64,000 nucleotides of DNA from NCBI RefSeq assembly GCF_014697475.1, contig NZ_JACJRV010000001.1:372001-436000 (forward strand), given 5' to 3'. This DNA comes from Nostoc sp. FACHB-152. GTDB lineage: Bacteria > Cyanobacteriota > Cyanobacteriia > Cyanobacteriales > Nostocaceae. Under the pieces are notes generated by a model. It made no database searches and had not been told where the DNA came from. It saw nothing but the letters and a program-made list of their open reading frames with translations. The position numbers and the translations under genes were made by a program. Positions 18,680-26,772 of this stretch are shown piece after piece (the first letter of the stretch is position 1; each line of letters opens with the position of its first letter).

Positions 18680-21415
18680 TTATCGTAACTGCGATCGCCT
18701 TTCGCCATAACGCAATAGCCTTTCTATAGTTGCCAGCCGATTTTCCCAAACTTTGACTTGATAAGGGTTATCAATAGCTGTTTGGCGCATCCAAATGCGA
18801 AATTGTGAGTTGAACCGCGTTAAGGAGGCTTTGGCTGTGAGCAATTTACTTGCAGAAGGTGCAGCCGCTAACTGAGTAAAAGCCTTTTCTAACAGTTCTA
18901 TCTGGTTGTTAAAATCAGCAACTTTTGTGGCTGGTATTTGCAGTTGGTCATTTTGGATGAGAAACTGCCATTCTCTTTTTAAAGCAGCGTAACGAACGGC
19001 TACAGTTTGAAAAGGCTGGCGATGGGGAATTGGTTCACTAGCTACAGCTTGTACCTTGCCTTGAGTACTATTAAATATTTTTAGTAAATCGTTGTTCAAA
19101 TTCTCGGCAGCGAACAGCGCATAACCACTAGCTGGCAAGTCTCTGATAAGTTGCAGTTGGTCAAACGCTCCCAAATTTGGTAAAGATAGCAAACGAATCC
19201 CTGGCACTAATAAGGTAGAACCCAATTGTGTAGAAGCTATCCAAGGTTGGGCAAGACGTTGAAAACGAGCAGTATCTTGGGCATAAGTCATCGGCACAAT
19301 TAAATCTATATCTCCTCGCCTCGCCCAAACTTCCCAATGCTGTTGTAGCTTTTGAATGCGTTCTCTTTCTGGTAAGGGAAATACAGCCACCGACAAAATC
19401 AAATTTTCCCGCTTTTTTCGCAACATCTGTGACACATCAGCAACAAAGCTATCAACTTGTGAGGTGCGAAAATCTGTCCACTTTTGCCATAAATCTGCTT
19501 GTGCTGGAGAAATAGTCAAAGGATCAACACCAGTCAATTGCTGAAATTGCGCCCTAGCAGCTTTACCATAACCATATGTCCGACCCGCATCCTGATCTTG
19601 GAAAGGATAGCGAATGTAATCTAGCTGTAAACCATCGACTTGATAATCAGTGACAATTTCTTCAAATAATTTGAGGAGATATTGGCGTAACTGCGGGTTA
19701 GCTTGGTCGAAAAATGGCTTGGTCTGTCCTAAGGGAATAGTGTTGCCTTTGTTATCGTAATTTGCCCAATCAGGATGTGCTGCCAATACTGGCCCTGGGT
19801 AATTAGGATTAACGTTGATTACTTGGTTGTGGCGTTGGTTCCCAGCCGCAAAAGTCCATACCCAGGCGTGTAACTCTATGCCGCGTTCATGGGCTAACTT
19901 TACCGCTACTGCTAAGGGGTTCCAGCCACGGATGAGGGGGTTTTGCTGGGGTGCAACTTGACTGGGGTAAATTGGATAACTGGCATTGAGAGTTTCAAAA
20001 AAAACAGTGTTAATTCCTGACTGTGCCAAGCTATCAAAAATTTTCGCTAATCCTTTTTCACCACCAGCCCGAACAATTGTGCCTCTGTCTAACCACACAG
20101 CCCGAATTTCTGCCGATGCTAATCTGCGATTTATCGGAAAATTCTTCCATAAATTCGCCCTTGTCGCTAACCATTGCTGACGCGCTAGGGCATAGTTTTT
20201 ATTAGCAATTAGCTGGGGAATGTTTTGGGCAACTTGCCGCGCCTGTGCAATAACTTGTTCTTTACTTGCAGTAGGAAATCCTGGTCTAGTGGAAGCTACT
20301 CGCGTTTCTTCTTCTTTTAAAGATTGGGGGTTGCTGGTAACAGCTACACCAACATTGGCAGGATGAACTGCGGCAGCTAAATAAGCACTTTCTACCCGAC
20401 TAATTAAATTTTCTAACTCTTGTTGCAGAGCGATCGCTTCTTTGTCATCAATTGGCACATTGGAATCTGGTTGCACATTCCACCGCACTGTTTGTTCCAA
20501 TTGGTCAATAGCCTCCTGTTGGGGAGTTGGCTGTTGATTGTTGACTGTTGACTGTTGACTGTTAACTGTTGACTGAAAAGTACTTCCTCTGCTCCTCTGC
20601 CCCTCTGCCCCCCTGCTCCCCTGCTCCCCTGCACTCGCTATCGTCGTAGCGCAGTTTGAAGCGGCTCCAGGGATTTTTTTTCTCGCACTAGATGCTGTTG
20701 TGAAATGTCGATTGATAGCCGCTTTTAGCCAAGCATTATCTAACTCTAATGTTGAGGCGGCATCTGTTCCCCAACGCCAACCTAGTAGGGTAGAGCTTTC
20801 TGTTGTTACCACTGCGGCAGGGCTATCTTGAGTATTCCACACAGCAGAGACTTGACTGCTTATGCCATCAGCAATCAACACACCACCACGAACTTTGCCA
20901 AACAGTTCGGTTTGGTTAGCCCATGCTTGTGATTTAGTTTTTGCTGGTTTGAGTTGTTGTGTACCATCAAGACCAAATCCCCAATAACTGCCGAGGAGCG
21001 ATCGCAAGAACTGTCGCACTCCTGGTGCTGATAAACTGCCAACGGGGCCACTAGCGATGACCTTGCCGCCTTTGCTTGTCCATCCTTCTAGGGCAATTAC
21101 TTGTGCTGGTGTTAATGTCTCGACGTTGGGCAAAAATAATATTTTGCGATCGCCCCAATCTGCGGCACTCTTAATTTCAGATAAGGGAATGACGCAATAC
21201 TTGAACCCACTGCTCTGCAAGCGTTTAGTTATTCCTGTCCATTGCTGTGTGTTTTCTGGACTTTGAACTACGCTTAATACAGGTTCTTCAGTTGCCGCCT
21301 TAACTGGCAAAATATTCAGATTGCTTAAACAATTAATAATTAAAAGGTTAAAACTAATGATGAAGAATCTGGCTTTTTTTGTTTTTACTGTTGCAGTTTC
21401 CTGACTCTTCACCAC
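18680..21415 (-). CDS. Exported GH10-like (GHL10) glycoside hydrolase
   Basis: 911 residues. The N-terminus has a signal/anchor helix (ARFFIISFNLLIINCLSNLN) ending near VKAATE. Residues ~45-250 look like a ThuA/GATase-like domain. Residues ~400-740 are the glycosyl-hydrolase-like 10 barrel: TVFFETLNASYPIYPS, GIELHAWVWTFAAGN, DGLQLDYIRYPFQ and LIVPMTYAQDT, with acidic residues as expected. A helical tail follows. Family members are thought to act on polysaccharide outside the cytoplasm, but the substrate is unknown. Residues ~259-300 are low-complexity and encoded by in-frame repeat DNA. The start is GTG GTG; with GAGG just upstream, the second GTG (21412) is equally likely. It is monocistronic or the first gene of its unit. 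Confidence 0.85.
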   Translation of the reverse strand: MVKSQETATVKTKKARFFIISFNLLIINCLSNLNILPVKAATEEPVLSVVQSPENTQQWTGITKRLQSSGFKYCVIPLSEIKSAADWGDRKILFLPNVETLTPAQVIALEGWTSKGGKVIASGPVGSLSAPGVRQFLRSLLGSYWGFGLDGTQQLKPAKTKSQAWANQTELFGKVRGGVLIADGISSQVSAVWNTQDSPAAVVTTESSTLLGWRWGTDAASTLELDNAWLKAAINRHFTTASSARKKIPGAASNCATTIASAGEQGSRGAEGQRSRGSTFQSTVNSQQSTVNNQQPTPQQEAIDQLEQTVRWNVQPDSNVPIDDKEAIALQQELENLISRVESAYLAAAVHPANVGVAVTSNPQSLKEEETRVASTRPGFPTASKEQVIAQARQVAQNIPQLIANKNYALARQQWLATRANLWKNFPINRRLASAEIRAVWLDRGTIVRAGGEKGLAKIFDSLAQSGINTVFFETLNASYPIYPSQVAPQQNPLIRGWNPLAVAVKLAHERGIELHAWVWTFAAGNQRHNQVINVNPNYPGPVLAAHPDWANYDNKGNTIPLGQTKPFFDQANPQLRQYLLKLFEEIVTDYQVDGLQLDYIRYPFQDQDAGRTYGYGKAARAQFQQLTGVDPLTISPAQADLWQKWTDFRTSQVDSFVADVSQMLRKKRENLILSVAVFPLPERERIQKLQQHWEVWARRGDIDLIVPMTYAQDTARFQRLAQPWIASTQLGSTLLVPGIRLLSLPNLGAFDQLQLIRDLPASGYALFAAENLNNDLLKIFNSTQGKVQAVASEPIPHRQPFQTVAVRYAALKREWQFLIQNDQLQIPATKVADFNNQIELLEKAFTQLAAAPSASKLLTAKASLTRFNSQFRIWMRQTAIDNPYQVKVWENRLATIERLLRYGERRSQLR
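20531..20634. repeat. Two kinds of dispersed repeat inside a coding region, in frame
   Basis: 20531-20575 holds about six TTGACTG units (CAACAGT on the coding strand). 20585-20634 holds CCCCTGCT/CCTCTGC units. Both repeat types normally lie between genes in this genome. Here they are translated without a stop as a low-complexity linker (QSTVNSQQSTVN and GSRGAEGQRSRG) between the N-terminal domain and the barrel of the GHL10 protein. Confidence 0.85.
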
Positions 21416-21509
21416 TTAACCTCACTTAATTTAACATTAGACTTCCTTTATTATTTATTATCCAATTCCACAACTAAAAGCCTCCGAAAATCGACTGAAT
21501 ATTTTAGAT

Positions 21510-22850
21510 TTATATTTTTATTTTCTCTGTACTACAGGTGTTGATTAATTCTGTAACTCCTGCTATGGGAAAGATTTTAGTATTTAATTGTCTCTCTAAT
21601 TCCTCAACACTGACATCATCTAGAAATACTAATTCGCCATACTTAAGCATGACATTAGGCAGCAAAATTCCATCACCTAAATCTTTGTCTTTTAAGTTTA
21701 AAAGTAAGTCATGTCCTGTTAGTAATCCGGTGACACTAATAGTTTGTCCCCAATAATCACTGGCTAAGGCGTACATATTTACTTCTAAACCCTCAACAGA
21801 ATTTAAGCGTTGCAGTATAGGTTGAAATGCTTTTTCAACGGCGTTACCTACTACCCAAGTCAATTTTCTTTGAGGATAAACTTTTGCTGGCAGTAATTCA
21901 GCAGCAGCCGATGCAAATTGCTTGAGAAATAACCGAATCGAACCGACACCGTTATCGATTTGCGGATATTCTTCGTATTCTGATTCTGTGGGTAGTTCTT
22001 CCCTAGCAATTAAATACCATTCATCGGCTAACCAAACAACATTCGAGCCGAATTGCTGGCGAAATTGCTGGGCAAGCGATCGCACCTGTGATATCACTTC
22101 TTGCGCTTTTTCTTTTGTTACTGGTATGAGTTCGTCTTCTTGGGGACGAAAACGCGTCAAACCAACTGGCACGACTGCTACTGATGCCACAGCAGGCACA
22201 TCACCAGTATAAAATGACGCTAAATCTTTGATTGTGCGTTCCAGATGTTCGCCATCGTTAATCCCAGGGCAAACCACAACTTGAGCATGAATTTGCAGCC
22301 GTCTTTCTTGGAACCAGCGTATTTGTTCCATTATTTGTCCCGCACGCTGATTTTTCAACAGCCGGATTCTCACTTCCGGTTCGGTAGCGTGAACGGACAC
22401 AAACAAGGGAGACAAGCGCATTTGTTCAATCCGTTGCCATTCCCGTTCTGGTAAGTTGGTTAAGGTCAGGTAAGAACCATACAAAAAGCTCAAACGATAA
22501 TCATCGTCTTTTAAATACAAGCTGGAGCGTTTACCTGGAGGCTGTTGATCGATAAAGCAAAACGGACATTTATTATTGCACTGAATTAAAGCATCAAAGA
22601 GGGCAGTTTCAAATTCCAGCCCTAAATCATCGTCGTAATCTTTTTCAATTTCGACTTGGTGGGTTTTGCCAGCAGTGTCTAAAACTTCGAGTTCGAGAAA
22701 TTCATCAGCGCAGAGAAACTGATAATCAATTAAATCGCGGGGACGTGTACCATTGATAGCAACGATCGCATCCCCAACCTCAAAGCCAATTTCGGCGGCG
22801 ATTGAGTCTGGTAGTACTTTGGTAATTTTGGCAGGACGAAGGTTAGTCAT
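21510..22850 (-). CDS. PDZ-radical SAM protein of the cyanobacterial TIGR03279 type
   Basis: 446 residues. The N-terminal ~70 residues are PDZ-like (VLPDSIAAEIGFEVGDAIVAINGTRPRDL). The radical SAM cluster cysteines follow as C91, C95 and C98 (CNNKCPFCFID), and a C-terminal DUF512-like region contains RPQEDELIPV and ADEWYLIAREELP. The CX3CX2C spacing and the PDZ-SAM-DUF512 order are those of a family found in all cyanobacteria. It should bind a 4Fe-4S cluster and SAM, but the reaction is unknown. ATG start at 22850. The 128-base gap to uppP consists of heptamer repeats. Confidence 0.9.
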   Translation of the reverse strand: MTNLRPAKITKVLPDSIAAEIGFEVGDAIVAINGTRPRDLIDYQFLCADEFLELEVLDTAGKTHQVEIEKDYDDDLGLEFETALFDALIQCNNKCPFCFIDQQPPGKRSSLYLKDDDYRLSFLYGSYLTLTNLPEREWQRIEQMRLSPLFVSVHATEPEVRIRLLKNQRAGQIMEQIRWFQERRLQIHAQVVVCPGINDGEHLERTIKDLASFYTGDVPAVASVAVVPVGLTRFRPQEDELIPVTKEKAQEVISQVRSLAQQFRQQFGSNVVWLADEWYLIAREELPTESEYEEYPQIDNGVGSIRLFLKQFASAAAELLPAKVYPQRKLTWVVGNAVEKAFQPILQRLNSVEGLEVNMYALASDYWGQTISVTGLLTGHDLLLNLKDKDLGDGILLPNVMLKYGELVFLDDVSVEELERQLNTKIFPIAGVTELINTCSTEKIKI

Positions 22851-22852
22851 GA

Positions 22853-22978
22853 GTCAATAGTCAAAGGTCAATGGTCAATAGTCAAAGTCGTTACTACAAA
22901 CTCTGGGCTATTGACTATGTTAGTCATGAGTCAACACTCAATTATTACTATGGACTCTGGACTATTGACTTTTGACTA
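22853..22978. repeat. GTCAAWR heptamer tandem repeats and their inverted copy
   Basis: From 22853 the plus strand reads units GTCAATA, GTCAAAG, GTCAATG, GTCAATA, GTCAAAG. The end of the region (22960-22978) carries the complement (CTATTGACTTTTGACTAC). The repeats fill the whole gap between two minus-strand genes. Similar units lie at 48009-48050 and 55128-55165. Confidence 0.75.
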
Positions 22979-23932
22979 CTAAATATTTTTCAGAAGCCCC
23001 GCACTGATAGCACCTAAAATTGCTACGCCAAATGCTAGGCGATACCAGATGAATACCCAAGTGCTTTGGGTTTTGAGGAAGCGCAGCAATCCGGCGATCG
23101 CAATATATGAGAAAATCGCCGCAGAAATTACTCCGGCAATTAAGGGTGCTATCCCTGCACCAGTAACTGCGCCTAAAGCACTTTTTAACTCAACTAATCC
23201 CGCTAAGGTAATGGCGGGAATGCCGAGTAAAAATGAGAATCTGGCGGCTGTTTCTCGTTGTAAGCTCATAAATAACCCGGCTGTCAAAGTAGAACCGGAA
23301 CGCGATACCCCAGGAATTAACGCCATAGCTTGCGCTAAACCCATTAATAGCCCATCATTCATGGTTAGGTGTTCAAAGTCCCGTACCCGTTTGCCGAGTT
23401 TTTCTGCTACTCCTAACAATAAGGACATGACTATCGAAGCGATCGCGATCGCACCTAAGCTTCTAATAGGTGAATTATCAAAGTCGGGGATAAATCTTTT
23501 AATTAAAAGTCCAAAAAAGACGATTGGTACAGTTCCTAAAATAATGCCCAGCAACAAGCGTAAATCATAATCAGCATAATCTTTTTGGGCGATCGCTCTG
23601 GTTGCGCCTTTGACAATTCTTGATAAGTCTCCCCAGAAATACCATAGTACGGCGGCAATACTACCTAACTGAATCACAGCTGTAAATGCGACTCCCGGAT
23701 CGCCCCAACCGAGGACTACAGGTACAACTTTTAAATGTGCTGTACTGCTAATTGGCAGGAACTCAGTCATTCCCTGGACAAAGCCTAAAACAATTGCTTG
23801 CAAAATATTCATTTGTTGTACCCCAGTTTCCCCAACGTTGGGTGAGGCACTCAGTGCTGGAAATGCTGCACTTGAGACAATTGCAGATGCTGCAAATAAG
23901 CACACTAACCATTGACGTTTAAATAGAGTCAT
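22979..23932 (-). CDS. uppP: Undecaprenyl-diphosphate phosphatase
   Basis: Integral membrane phosphatase that recycles undecaprenyl pyrophosphate for cell-wall and polysaccharide synthesis. The diagnostic motifs are present: QGMTEFLPISSTAHL, with its catalytic Glu and Ser, and GVSRSGSTLTAGLF. About eight membrane helices. I prefer the ATG at 23932 (MTLFKRQWLVC), which has AGG seven bases upstream, giving 317 aa; an ATG at 23965 would add 11 residues. Compared with most UppP, which begin near MNILQAIVLGFVQG, this protein carries an extra ~45-residue N-terminal signal-like segment (CLFAASAIVSSAAFPALSA). Confident of family; start moderately sure. Confidence 0.93.
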   Translation of the reverse strand: MTLFKRQWLVCLFAASAIVSSAAFPALSASPNVGETGVQQMNILQAIVLGFVQGMTEFLPISSTAHLKVVPVVLGWGDPGVAFTAVIQLGSIAAVLWYFWGDLSRIVKGATRAIAQKDYADYDLRLLLGIILGTVPIVFFGLLIKRFIPDFDNSPIRSLGAIAIASIVMSLLLGVAEKLGKRVRDFEHLTMNDGLLMGLAQAMALIPGVSRSGSTLTAGLFMSLQRETAARFSFLLGIPAITLAGLVELKSALGAVTGAGIAPLIAGVISAAIFSYIAIAGLLRFLKTQSTWVFIWYRLAFGVAILGAISAGLLKNI

Positions 23933-24017
23933 TATTCTACCTGCGATCGCTGTGATTACTACCATTTAAAGAAACATCTTTCTAGGAAGTTTACAGGATA
24001 CTAGCTTGAAAATAGAT

Positions 24018-24233
24018 AGAGGTTAGAGGTTAGAGGCTAGAGCTAGAGAAGAAAGTTTTTCATCTTTGGTTGTGGGTTTTGACGGCGATCAAAATCCGGT
24101 TTGATTACTGAACATACCTGTGTAGTCAGGCAATAGGCAACAGTTTCTAAGGCAGGTAACAATGTACTGAATTTTTTCAAAAATCAAATACTAGTCATAG
24201 AGTAGCTGACTAGTCCCTAGCCTCTAGCCCCTC
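24018..24233. repeat. Inverted pair of TTAGAGGCTAG repeats
   Basis: AGGTTAGAGGTTAGAGGCTAG (about 24020-24040) faces CTAGCCTCTAGCCCCT (24217-24232), about 180 bases apart. This is the same family as the foldback at 7724-7852. The remainder of 23966-24370 shows no gene. Confidence 0.6.
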
Positions 24234-24370
24234 AGTTCTTAATTATTTCTGCTTTTTTCCCAGAAATCTCAAAATTACGTAAAATCTAGGTAGAATAAAA
24301 ATGCCCTAGGGGGGGATTTATGGATATGGTATCTTAAATAAAATAAAGATTAGTTACAATTATTAAAACT

Positions 24371-25150
24371 TTGATTAATACTACATTGTCATCTTACAAA
24401 GCTTCTACCACCTCTATAGCTGAGGAATTACCCATAAACGATGCTGGGCAGCTAGGTATACCAAAATTAGAATCTACTCTTGCCGCATCGCCATCTTTAC
24501 CTTTATTAATATCAACTCGACAAACTTGGTTAGTATTTGCCGCAGCAGTATTTCTAGTATCAGTACCAGTATTCATCGAAGCACCGCTAGTGCGATCGCT
24601 TCCTAGCCTTAGTTTAGCGATGACAGGGTTTTGGGTGTGGCTGAGTTTTCGCTTAATGTCACGTCCTGCAACTTACCTCTGGGGGGATTTGCTTTTAGGC
24701 TTTAGCTGGAGTTGGTTAGCAGGCGCAATTTATTGGGGCTGGTTGCGTTGGGAACCTGTATTGCATTTACCAATAGAGTCTATCGGCTTACCATTTGCTT
24801 GTTGGTGTCTAGTGAGAAATTGGGGCAAGGTTGGTACCTGGTTTTATTTAGGTTCCTTATTTGGCACAGTTTTAACAGATGTGTATTTTTATATAGTTGA
24901 CTTAATGCCTTACTGGCGGCAAATCATGCAGGTAGAACCTGAGAATGTATCGCCAATTTTACAAGCTGCTGTCATTCAAGTTCAAACTCCTTGGGGGCAA
25001 GCTTGGGCAGTATTTCTCGCACTAATGCTAGCAATAACCGGGATTTTACCTTTACTCAACCAGCAGCGACATTGGTATGCTTTTGGTGGCGCGGTGTTAA
25101 GCACTATTTTAGTAGACAGTTTATTTTTACTAGCGGCTCTAGCAGCATAA
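24371..25150 (+). CDS. DUF3120-type membrane protein
   Basis: 259 residues with about seven hydrophobic helices (TWLVFAAAVFLVSVPVF, LWGDLLLGFSWSWLAGAIYW, GTWFYLGSLFGTVLTDVYFY, WAVFLALMLAITGILPLL, VLSTILVDSLFLLAAL). The order and the SWSWLAGAIYWGWLRWEP motif fit the cyanobacteria-specific DUF3120 family as I remember it. Function is unknown. The only in-frame starts before the first helix are TTG at 24371 or 24386, with no clear ribosome site, so the ~40-residue polar N-terminus is uncertain. It stands alone. Confidence 0.72.
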   Translation: MINTTLSSYKASTTSIAEELPINDAGQLGIPKLESTLAASPSLPLLISTRQTWLVFAAAVFLVSVPVFIEAPLVRSLPSLSLAMTGFWVWLSFRLMSRPATYLWGDLLLGFSWSWLAGAIYWGWLRWEPVLHLPIESIGLPFACWCLVRNWGKVGTWFYLGSLFGTVLTDVYFYIVDLMPYWRQIMQVEPENVSPILQAAVIQVQTPWGQAWAVFLALMLAITGILPLLNQQRHWYAFGGAVLSTILVDSLFLLAALAA

Positions 25151-25153
25151 AAT

Positions 25154-25360
25154 CTAATCAACTGCTTCTAGTGCTTTGATAGTAGGTATCATGGTTGGCG
25201 TTAATCTGGTAACACCTGGAAGATTCATGCCTTCGTAGGGGCGATCGCCCTGCAAAATTCTGGTATCTTGACCTGCCCCAACTCTGAATACTAAACAAAA
25301 TAATGAATTAGGCGATCGCCAGCCCACTTGATCATTTAAACATTCTTGTTGCGAAGAGTC
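25154..25360 (-). pseudogene. Short protein-like reading frame, 68 codons, no proper start
   Basis: The minus strand is open for 68 codons and looks protein-like: QECLNDQVGWRSPNSLFCLV, FRVGAGQDTRILQGDRPYEG and MNLPGVTRLTPTMIPTIK, then stop at 25154. It keeps frame through two HIP1 octamers. Upstream it meets a TAG at 25361. The only plausible initiator is a GTG at 25325-25327 (57 aa). I do not recognise the family. It may be a small real gene with a GTG start or the 3' remnant of a longer one. It converges on the DUF3120 gene, 3 bases from its stop. Confidence 0.4.
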
Positions 25361-25706
25361 CTAAAAATAGGAGCTACAGATTATTCTCTGCCTATGTAAA
25401 AAAATATGGATTAGCCCTAAAATAATAAATTAAAGCGAATTTAGAAACCCTTATGGGAGCACAGGTGTTTTTAATTAACATCAGACGTAAATTTTAATTT
25501 AACAGAGAATTTTTACTTATTTTAATGCTCACAAGTTCCTCACAAATTTGTCCTTATTTTATGTGATAGATAACGATAGCTATGATTATCTTTGACAGCA
25601 CTGGGCAAGGTTGCGAAGGTAAAATTTAAAAAATCTGTCATAAGCAAACATAGCTTCTCGTTAAGGACAAATACAACAAACTCTACTCTGTTCTAGGGAA
25701 GTGGGT
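25361..25706. other. AT-rich intergenic stretch
   Basis: No coding frame seen. A small hairpin (TCCTA..TAGGA, 25358-25374) is present. The right part may hold the old promoter of the Hsp70-like fragment that follows. Confidence 0.4.
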
Positions 25707-25892
25707 ATGTGGTTAGATATTGATTTTGGCACTTACAACTCCAGTAAGTCTCTGCTGTTGGATGGCACACTGAAAAGGATTGCAGAACCTCTCAAGCATG
25801 GCTATTGTTTCCCATCTAGTATTTTTATCACAGCACAGGGACAAATTTTCATGGGACACGCGGCGGAAAATGCTCGTCCTAATCCGTTATAA
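25707..25892 (+). pseudogene. N-terminal fragment of an Hsp70/DnaK-like actin-fold protein
   Basis: 61 residues from the ATG at 25707: MWLDIDFGTYNSSKSLLLDG matches the phosphate-1 loop of Hsp70-type ATPases (IDFGT-NS). IAEPLKHGYCFPSS and GQIFMGHAAENARPNP continue the same fold. The frame then stops at 25890-25892. In the +1 frame the next codons read RYK, as a full-length protein might, but similarity ends there. So it is the first tenth of a larger gene followed by deletion. It lies about 250 bases before the STAND operon on the same strand and may be a broken former member. Confidence 0.65.
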
Positions 25893-26144
25893 GACGGTAA
25901 ATTTTCTTTCAGAAAAACATACTTTTATTGCTATAGTGATACTTTTTTAACGGAGATCACTAAAATATTTTCATTGGAAATACACACCTTCATTAACGTT
26001 TCCAGCAATATCTAAATTGCGAAAGCTAGCACTAGGTTGATTAGGGAAACAAGCTACTACCTAATCGATCAATTAACTGAATAATTGTTAAGACAAGTCT
26101 CTAAGATTCTATTTCCTACTCAAGTTTACCTAGAGGGGGTTTCT

Positions 26145-26714
26145 ATGGCTTGTGAACAGCAGGAGATGCTAACTGTGTATCTTCAGGAATACAGCAAGCT
26201 CAAGGATGAGCAGGTACAACGTATTGGCTTCCGTGACAATCTACTATATGTGACGCTGGCTTTATTTGGTACGGTGCTGGCGTTGGCTATAGGCGAGAAG
26301 GCGAATCCCTATGCTCTGTTAGTTCTTCCTTGGGTAAGTCTGGTGCTGGGATGGACTTATGTGGTGAATGATCAGAAGATTACCGCGATCGGTCAGTATA
26401 TTCGCTACACGCTGGTTGAAAAAATCAGCACCTTGGCTTGTAGGGCAGGTGCAGATATTGGAGAAATTGAATCTATTTTTGGTTGGGAAATCGCTCACAG
26501 GAGTGATAAACGTCGCAAGCGACGCAAAATTGAGCAACTAATTATTGATGAGATTGCGTTTGTCTTCTCAGGGATTGTGGGTTTGGTCGCATTTTGGATT
26601 TTCGTGCGTCAGATTTTTTGGTTTGTTCAAGTTTTTTGTGTAGTGGAATTTATCCTCTTGGTGATTTTGGGAGTAGAAATTTTTATTTATGCTGACCTAG
26701 CAAAGGGTCGGTAG
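26145..26714 (+). CDS. Four-helix membrane protein, first gene of the STAND operon
   Basis: 189 residues from the ATG at 26145, with an excellent GAGGGGG eight bases upstream; a TTG at 26085 is rejected. The N-terminal ~30 residues are polar and helical (CEQQEMLTVYLQEYSKLKDE). Two membrane helices follow (NLLYVTLALFGTVLALAIG and ALLVLPWVSLVLGWTYVV). A ~75-residue charged loop ends in SDKRRKRRK, and two more helices (FVFSGIVGLVAFWIFV and VEFILLVILGVEIFIY) complete the protein. The positive-inside rule puts the loop in the cytoplasm. I do not recognise a named family. Its place at the head of a conflict-type operon suggests a membrane effector or an anchor for the complex. The next gene begins 58 bases later. 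Confidence 0.8.
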   Translation: MACEQQEMLTVYLQEYSKLKDEQVQRIGFRDNLLYVTLALFGTVLALAIGEKANPYALLVLPWVSLVLGWTYVVNDQKITAIGQYIRYTLVEKISTLACRAGADIGEIESIFGWEIAHRSDKRRKRRKIEQLIIDEIAFVFSGIVGLVAFWIFVRQIFWFVQVFCVVEFILLVILGVEIFIYADLAKGR

Positions 26715-26772
26715 TTTAAGGTTTAACAAACAGCAATATGTTTATTGTTTAACCTAAGGAAAAACTGTATTT

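Noticed and set aside
20531-20634. Tandem repeats as a possible CRISPR array
   Set aside because: The units are 7-8 bases, directly adjacent, with no spacers, and lie in a coding frame. The same holds for the other heptamer tracts in the window.
23049-23570. 173-residue plus-strand frame opposite uppP
   Set aside because: It lies fully antisense to a clearly identified enzyme and has biased composition.
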